A stretch of 17,975 nt of DNA from an uncultured Bacteroidaceae bacterium (GTDB taxonomy: Bacteria > Bacteroidota > Bacteroidia > Bacteroidales > Bacteroidaceae): the NCBI GenBank assembly GCA_904502185.1, contig CAJGDX010000040.1, positions 1 to 17,975 of the forward strand, in the 5' to 3' direction. Below, piece by piece: positions 13,583 through 17,975 of this stretch. Within the stretch, counting starts at the first letter, position 1; each line of letters begins with the position of its first letter. The position numbers were made by a program, and so were the translations under genes. Below the pieces are notes generated by a model. That model saw only the letters and a list, made by a program, of their open reading frames with translations, searched no databases and had not been told where the DNA came from.

Positions 13583-14767
13583 ATGGAAATCAGAACAGAC
13601 TATTCAGATATAAAATTTCAGGACAACGGAAAACTGAAACTGTTGATAATCGTTGGTACACGCCCCGAAATCATTCGCCTGGCGGCAGTAATCAACAAGT
13701 GCCGTAAATATTTCGACTGTATTCTTGCACACACAGGTCAGAACTACGACTACAACCTTAATGGTGTATTCTTCAAAGACCTTAAGTTGAAAGACCCCGA
13801 AGTGTACATGGATGCAGTGGGCGATGACCTCGGCAGCACAATGGGTAACATACTTAATGCCTCATATAAACTGATGGTTCAGACAAAACCCGATGCAGTG
13901 CTGGTACTCGGTGACACAAACAGCTGTCTGTCAGTAATCGGCGCAAAACGTCTGCACATTCCCATCTTCCACATGGAAGCCGGCAACCGTTGTTGGGACG
14001 AGTGTCTGCCCGAAGAGACCAACCGTCGCATTGTCGACATCATCTCTGACGTGAACATCTGTTACAGCGAACATGCACGTCGCTACCTCACTGCAAGCAA
14101 CGTTGCTCCCCAACGCACTTACGTTTCAGGTTCGCCCATGGCCGAGGTTCTGCACGAGAATCTTGCCGACATCGAGGCAAGCGATGTTCACGCACGTTTG
14201 GGTCTTGAGAAAGGACGTTACATCCTTCTGTCGGCTCACCGCGAGGAGAACATCGACACAGAGAAAAACTTCGTTTCGCTCTTCACTGCCATCAACAAGA
14301 TGGCCGAAAAGTACGACATGCCCATTCTGTACAGTTGCCATCCCCGCAGCCGTAATCGCCTCGATGCCAGCGGCTTTGTTCTCGACAGGCGCGTGATACG
14401 TCAGGAACCCCTTGGCTTCCACGACTACAACTGTCTACAGATGAATGCATTTGCAGTGGTTTCAGATAGTGGTACTCTGCCCGAGGAAAGTTCTTTCTTT
14501 ACCTCTATAGGCAAACCTTTCCCCGCCGTCTGCATCCGTACATCTACCGAGCGTCCCGAGGCGCTCGACAAGGGTTGTTTCATTCTTGCCGGCATCGACG
14601 AGAATTCGCTCCTTCAGGCAGTTGACACAGCTGTTGAAATGAACAACAACGGCGACCACGGATTGCCCGTTCCCAACTATACAGATGAAATTGTTTCTAC
14701 CAAGATAGTGAAACTCATTCAGAGCTACACCGGTGTGGTAAACAAAATGGTCTGGAGAAAATATTAA
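13583..14767 (+). CDS. wbjD: Non-hydrolysing UDP-sugar 2-epimerase (CapG/WbjD)
   Basis: A 394-residue protein with the two-Rossmann (GT-B) fold of the WecB family. In this gene order it epimerises C2 of UDP-N-acetyl-6-deoxy-L-talosamine to give UDP-L-FucNAc. Visible family motifs are VGTRPEI (24-30), HTGQNYD (50-56), LGDTNS (109-114), HMEAGNR and LPEETNRR (130-149), SAHREEN (217-223), and SDSGTLPEE near residue 295. The N-terminus has about 19 residues before the first strand, longer than WecB but usual for the CapG branch. On sequence alone it could be a UDP-GlcNAc/ManNAc epimerase; the CapE and CapF neighbours argue for CapG. The start is 12 bases after wbjC, so translation is probably coupled. 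Confidence 0.92.
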   Translation: MEIRTDYSDIKFQDNGKLKLLIIVGTRPEIIRLAAVINKCRKYFDCILAHTGQNYDYNLNGVFFKDLKLKDPEVYMDAVGDDLGSTMGNILNASYKLMVQTKPDAVLVLGDTNSCLSVIGAKRLHIPIFHMEAGNRCWDECLPEETNRRIVDIISDVNICYSEHARRYLTASNVAPQRTYVSGSPMAEVLHENLADIEASDVHARLGLEKGRYILLSAHREENIDTEKNFVSLFTAINKMAEKYDMPILYSCHPRSRNRLDASGFVLDRRVIRQEPLGFHDYNCLQMNAFAVVSDSGTLPEESSFFTSIGKPFPAVCIRTSTERPEALDKGCFILAGIDENSLLQAVDTAVEMNNNGDHGLPVPNYTDEIVSTKIVKLIQSYTGVVNKMVWRKY

Positions 14768-14777
14768 GAAGTAAATT

Positions 14778-14806
14778 ATTTGGAACCTGCGTGCCAGGTT
14801 CCAAAT
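14778..14806 (+). repeat. Perfect hairpin between wbjD and wbuB
   Basis: ATTTGGAACCTG and its exact complement form a 12-bp stem around the 5-base loop CGTGC, 10 bases after the wbjD stop and 15 bases before the wbuB ATG. Downstream bases are TTAATTCCG, so there is no proper T run. It could act as an attenuator, a processing or stability element, or a weak terminator between pathway genes and transferase gene. It also shows that the in-frame TTG at 14780, inside the stem, is unlikely to be the wbuB start. Confidence 0.65.
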
Positions 14807-14821
14807 TTAATTCCGATAACG

Positions 14822-16021
14822 ATGAAAATTCTGATTGTTTCCGAAGTATTCTATCCCGAAAACTTTATAATAAATGATTTTGCACGTGAGCTTTGCGCTC
14901 AGGGACACACCATAGAGGTGCTTACGCAATATCCATCGTATCCACAAAGCTATGTCTACGATGGATACAAGAACGAAGGCTATTCTGTTGAGGAGTGGGA
15001 CGGAATAAAAATACATCGCTATCCCTTTGTAGAGGGCTATAAAGAGAGTCTTAAAAAGAAAATCACCAACTACTACACCTTCGTAAAGGATGGTAGAAAG
15101 ATAGCCAAAGATATAGCAAAAGGCTTTGATGTGATATTCGTTTCGCAGACAGGGCCTTTGACTGTGGCACTGCCGGCGATTGCTGCAGGAAAGAAATATG
15201 GTATTCCTGTTGCAATATGGACTTTGGATATATGGCCCGATGCAGTTTATTCTTATGGAGTGCCTAAGAATACCACAACAAGATACCTCATCGACAGACT
15301 AATACGATACATTTACAAGAACTGCGATGCCGTCTTTGTTTCATCACGTCGTTTCAAGGATACAATCAAGCAATATACCAATAAATCGTGTATATATACT
15401 CCAAACTGGTTGAAACCCTCCGATGACAAAGTAAGCGAATTGCGTTTCGACAAGCAGAAGGTGAACTTTACATTTACCGGTAATATTTCACGTTATCAGA
15501 ATCTTGACAATACAATTCTAGGATTTGCAAAAGCAAAAATTGCAGATGCAGTTCTGAATATAGTTGGCGATGGCTCCTATATAACACAATTGAAAGAACT
15601 TGTTGCCGAAAAAAACATCAAGAATGTATTGTTTCATGGAAGACGTCCTTATGAAGAGATGAACGACTTGCTCTCGCAGAGCGATATTTTGCTTCTTCCA
15701 CTGATGCCCGACCAGGGAATAATGAAAACCGAACCCCTGAAACTGCAATCCTATCTCTATGCAGGTAAACCTATTTTTGGTGTACTAGGTGGTAGTGGTC
15801 AGGAAATTATTGAAGAGAACAACCTTGGTGTTTGCGCCAGTCCCAGTGATATCGATGAAATAGCTTTAGGCTTCTATAGAAGCATGGATTTTGCCAGAAA
15901 ACATTCCGATATTGTCAAGGATTCAGCTAAAAGACTTATGGAGACCCGTTTCAACAAGGACGTTATAATTAAAACTTTTACTGACACCCTGCACAGGTTG
16001 GTACAGGATGGAATAAAGTAA
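14822..16021 (+). CDS. wbuB: WbuB-type glycosyltransferase, family GT4
   Basis: A 399-residue retaining glycosyltransferase with two Rossmann domains. The N-terminus MKILIVSEVFYPENFIINDF and the WTLDIWPDAVYSYG segment (133-146) are typical of WbuB proteins, which are thought to add L-FucNAc to a lipid-linked chain. The nucleotide-sugar site includes FTGNISRYQN (218-227), LNIVGDGSY (245-253) and Glu304 in MKTEPLKLQSYLYAGKP (301-317). No membrane segment is present, so it should act at the inner face of the cytoplasmic membrane. The neighbouring UDP-L-FucNAc genes support that donor. Base use is visibly more A/T-rich than in wbjD or rfbB, which may reflect separate origin. The ATG at 14822 is chosen over the upstream TTG because it directly opens the first strand. 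Confidence 0.87.
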   Translation: MKILIVSEVFYPENFIINDFARELCAQGHTIEVLTQYPSYPQSYVYDGYKNEGYSVEEWDGIKIHRYPFVEGYKESLKKKITNYYTFVKDGRKIAKDIAKGFDVIFVSQTGPLTVALPAIAAGKKYGIPVAIWTLDIWPDAVYSYGVPKNTTTRYLIDRLIRYIYKNCDAVFVSSRRFKDTIKQYTNKSCIYTPNWLKPSDDKVSELRFDKQKVNFTFTGNISRYQNLDNTILGFAKAKIADAVLNIVGDGSYITQLKELVAEKNIKNVLFHGRRPYEEMNDLLSQSDILLLPLMPDQGIMKTEPLKLQSYLYAGKPIFGVLGGSGQEIIEENNLGVCASPSDIDEIALGFYRSMDFARKHSDIVKDSAKRLMETRFNKDVIIKTFTDTLHRLVQDGIK

Positions 16022-16116
16022 CACTCTTCATACTATTAAATAACAATCGACCACTTCATTGCATATCTTACGTTCGGAAATGTTGTAGGTCCTAATTTAA
16101 ATCTTACAAGAAGTTA

Positions 16117-17253
16117 ATGAAAAGAAGTATTATCATCACAGGCGGTGCCGGCTTCATCGGCAGTCACGTAGTACGTCTGTTCGTGAACAAATACCCCGAC
16201 TATAAAATAATAAACGTAGACAAGCTCACCTACGCAGGCAACCTTGCCAATCTCAAGGATATTGAAGACAAGGAGAACTACACCTTTGTCAAAGCCGACA
16301 TCTGCGACTTCGATGCAATGCTCACACTGATGCAGGAGAACAATGTCGACGGCATCATACACCTTGCAGCCGAGAGTCACGTAGACCGCAGCATAAAAGA
16401 CCCCTTCACCTTTGCACGAACAAATGTGATGGGAACACTCAGCCTGTTGCAGGCTGCCAAACTCTACTGGGAGTCACTCCCCGAAAAATATGAGGGCAAA
16501 CGTTTCTATCACATATCAACAGACGAGGTGTACGGTGCGTTGGAACTCTCGCACCCCGAGGGTATAGAACCTCCTTTCACCACCACAGCCTCATCAGGCG
16601 AGCATCACCTTGCTTACGGCACCGACTTCTTCTACGAGACAACAAAATACAACCCCCATTCGCCCTACTCAGCCTCTAAGGCATCGAGCGACCATTTTGT
16701 GCGTGCCTACCACGACACCTACGGCATGCCTACAATCGTCACCAACTGCTCTAACAACTACGGCCCCTATCAGTTCCCCGAGAAGCTGATCCCCCTATTC
16801 ATCAACAACATCCGTCAACGCAAACCTCTGCCCGTGTATGGTAAAGGCGAGAATGTGCGCGACTGGCTCTATGTAGTCGATCATGCACGTGCCATCGACG
16901 TCATCTTCCATGCAGGAAAGATAGCCGAGACATACAACATCGGAGGCTTCAACGAATGGAAAAACATCGACATCATACATGTGATAATAAAGACCGTCGA
17001 CCGTCTTTTGGGTAACCCCGAGGGAGCTTCGCTCGACCTCATCACCTATGTCACCGACCGTATGGGGCACGACCTTCGCTACGCCATCGACTCCACAAAG
17101 TTGCAGAAAGAGCTTGGCTGGGAACCGTCGCTTCAGTTCGAAGAGGGCATTGAAAAAACCGTTCGTTGGTACCTCGACAACCAGGAGTGGATGGACAACA
17201 TCACCAGTGGTGACTACGAAAAGTATTACGACGAAATGTATAAAAATCGTTGA
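16117..17253 (+). CDS. rfbB: dTDP-glucose 4,6-dehydratase
   Basis: A 378-residue extended short-chain dehydrogenase that converts dTDP-glucose to dTDP-4-keto-6-deoxyglucose, the second step of dTDP-rhamnose and related sugars. The NAD loop is GGAGFIGS (9-16). LAAESHVDRS (83-92) is the RmlB signature. The active site shows Thr135-Asp136-Glu137 in STDEVYG and Tyr184-x3-Lys188 in SPYSASKAS. NNYGPYQFPEKLIPLFI and GENVRDWLYVVDHA also match. The segment between the Asp-Glu pair and the Tyr is longer than in enterobacterial RmlB, as in Bacteroidota homologues. rfbA, rfbC and rfbD are not in the window. The gene is 95 bases after wbuB and is followed by a strong terminator. C-ending codons are frequent, unlike wbuB. 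Confidence 0.95.
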   Translation: MKRSIIITGGAGFIGSHVVRLFVNKYPDYKIINVDKLTYAGNLANLKDIEDKENYTFVKADICDFDAMLTLMQENNVDGIIHLAAESHVDRSIKDPFTFARTNVMGTLSLLQAAKLYWESLPEKYEGKRFYHISTDEVYGALELSHPEGIEPPFTTTASSGEHHLAYGTDFFYETTKYNPHSPYSASKASSDHFVRAYHDTYGMPTIVTNCSNNYGPYQFPEKLIPLFINNIRQRKPLPVYGKGENVRDWLYVVDHARAIDVIFHAGKIAETYNIGGFNEWKNIDIIHVIIKTVDRLLGNPEGASLDLITYVTDRMGHDLRYAIDSTKLQKELGWEPSLQFEEGIEKTVRWYLDNQEWMDNITSGDYEKYYDEMYKNR

Positions 17254-17317
17254 TGTATACCAATTAAATCATTTTATGGGATTCTATATACAAATCCTAC
17301 TCTAATGAGTAGAAACG
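17254..17317. other. Short spacer after rfbB
   Basis: No reading frame, promoter or repeat is seen in these 64 bases. They lie between the rfbB stop and the terminator stem, so the rfbB messenger carries an A/T-rich trailer of this length. Confidence 0.5.
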
Positions 17318-17359
17318 CAAATAATAGCCTTGCCATTACGATGGCAAGGCTATTATTTG
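17318..17359 (+). terminator. Intrinsic terminator closing the polysaccharide cassette
   Basis: A perfect 19-bp stem closes the 4-base loop TACG. The core of the left arm is AGCCTTGCCAT, flanked by CAAATAAT. A T-rich tail (ATTTTATTC) follows on the plus strand. Because the stem ends are A/T-rich it may also stop transcripts coming from the minus-strand genes on the right. Confidence 0.9.
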
Positions 17360-17553
17360 ATTTTATTCAGATGCTATGGTTCTCTGTTAATAAAAAGATG
17401 AAAATGTGGTGTCGCTTTTGGTAAACTGCTATATTCTCTTTTTCTAATTAATGCAGCAGTACAAAATATAGAAAAAACTATTATATATGGCAGCAACATT
17501 GTTTTGACCTGATTGAATCTTATTTTAACACTGACCAACCAACTTCCATATAG
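17360..17553. other. A/T-rich intergenic stretch without a recognised gene
   Basis: Nothing coding is supported on either strand. I looked on the minus strand for a continuation of the sigma-like protein (regions 3 or 4) and found only short, interrupted frames. No promoter matching TAnnTTTG at proper spacing and no repeat was found. Confidence 0.5.
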
Positions 17554-17790
17554 TTAATGTATCGTCGCCTCGTTGCTTTTGCCTCTGAGGAAAATGTTGT
17601 GCATGATACTCAAAAGCCAACCATCGAGCATCTCGTCACCATTGCACTTCTCATATTGGTCGATGGCATATTCCAATGTGTCTTGTACTAAGGCTTCAGC
17701 CTTGGTGCAGTCATTTTCTAACCTCTTGCTGTATTCCTGCAACGCCTGTTTCCTATTCGCAATTTTCTTTTTAGGTTCTTCGTCTTTCAT
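17554..17790 (-). CDS. Short protein resembling region 2 of an ECF sigma factor
   Basis: A 78-residue acidic/basic protein on the minus strand. Residues about 31-42 (AEALVQDTLEYA) and 57-69 (DGWLLSIMHNIFL) resemble the two helices of sigma region 2 in ECF factors, commonly written AEDLVQET and the WLxTIxRNxxI type. The chain stops soon after (RGKSNEATIH), so the rest of region 2 and all of region 4 are missing. It starts with a lysine-rich stretch (MKDEEPKKKIANRKQALQEY) not typical of a sigma N-terminus. It may be a decayed sigma gene, a small regulator that binds RNA polymerase, or a chance likeness. It is convergent with rfbB and follows the partial gene at the right edge. Being an open frame is certain; its nature is not. 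Confidence 0.45.
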   Translation of the reverse strand: MKDEEPKKKIANRKQALQEYSKRLENDCTKAEALVQDTLEYAIDQYEKCNGDEMLDGWLLSIMHNIFLRGKSNEATIH

Positions 17791-17901
17791 GTTTGCGATT
17801 GATTCAAAAGTTACACAACATTCCTTTGTAGTATAACAATTATAGCTGCAGTCTTGTTCGCTTGTCTGACGAATATTTTATGTGTAAATGGTGAACATTT
17901 G

Positions 17902-17975
17902 CTAACCTTTCGTTACTAACTCGTTGTATAGCTCTATATATTCTTTGAACTTATCGTCCTTGTTGTATGACTCAA
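17902..17975 (-). CDS. 3' end of an unidentified gene (cut by the window)
   Basis: The minus strand holds an open frame of 23 codons running in from the right edge to a TAG stop, ending DDKFKEYIELYNELVTKG. It looks like the amphipathic helical tail of a soluble protein. Too little is present to name a family. The sigma-like gene starts 111 bases downstream on the same strand. Confidence 0.5.
   Translation of the reverse strand, partial: ESYNKDDKFKEYIELYNELVTKG

Noticed and set aside
14780..14821. Upstream TTG start for wbuB
   Set aside because: It lies inside a perfect hairpin stem and adds residues that do not belong to the fold.
1..17975. CRISPR array, tRNA or rRNA gene, or insertion sequence
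   Set aside because: No regularly spaced repeats, tRNA-like foldable segment, rRNA sequence, or transposase frame with terminal repeats was found by eye.

Overview
The window looks like chromosomal DNA from a member of the Bacteroidota, most likely order Bacteroidales. Four independent signs point there. Several intergenic regions carry the Bacteroides-type promoter (TTTG or GTTG, about 20 bases, TAnnTTTG). Most starts lack a Shine-Dalgarno sequence and are A/T-rich instead. A rpmB-rpmG-DUF4295 ribosomal-protein cluster is present, the last member being specific to this phylum. A methylmalonyl-CoA cluster and a TonB-dependent receptor with a carboxypeptidase-like N-terminal domain complete the picture. 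Species cannot be decided from the window.

Left part (1-2337, minus strand): tsaD (tRNA t6A synthesis), a CinA C-terminal/PncC-type amidase, then rpmB, rpmG and a 50-residue DUF4295 protein. A good promoter lies between the amidase gene and rpmB. Divergent from tsaD (2433-5865, plus strand) are an orphan FemAB/GNAT-like protein gene and a stand-alone TonB-dependent receptor gene.

Middle (5894-8712, plus): methylmalonyl-CoA epimerase, a biotin-dependent carboxyltransferase subunit (MmdA/PccB type), a 49-residue OadG-tail/MmdE-like protein and a biotin carrier protein. The cluster has a promoter at its head and a 14-bp perfect hairpin at its end. Together these fit the succinate-propionate branch: epimerisation of methylmalonyl-CoA, then carboxyl transfer to or from biotin. 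The membrane Na+-pump subunit (MmdB/OadB) is not here. A secreted GH20 hexosaminidase-family gene (8731-10698) follows.

Right part (10742-17359, plus): a surface-polysaccharide sugar cassette. WbjB/CapE, WbjC/CapF and WbjD/CapG are the three enzymes that turn UDP-GlcNAc into UDP-L-FucNAc. Between the first two lies a small WbuC cupin, and after them come a WbuB-type glycosyltransferase and a lone RmlB (dTDP-glucose 4,6-dehydratase). A 19-bp perfect hairpin closes the cassette. No flippase, polymerase or initiating transferase is in the window, so this is a precursor-and-transfer module rather than a complete polysaccharide locus.

Right edge (17360-17975, minus): a 78-residue protein resembling only region 2 of an ECF sigma factor, and the last 23 codons of an unidentified gene. 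The points most worth a second look are the small MmdE-like gene with no neighbouring Na+-pump subunit, the stand-alone WbuC cupin inside the UDP-L-FucNAc pathway, the sigma-region-2-only protein, and perfect hairpins inside the polysaccharide cassette.
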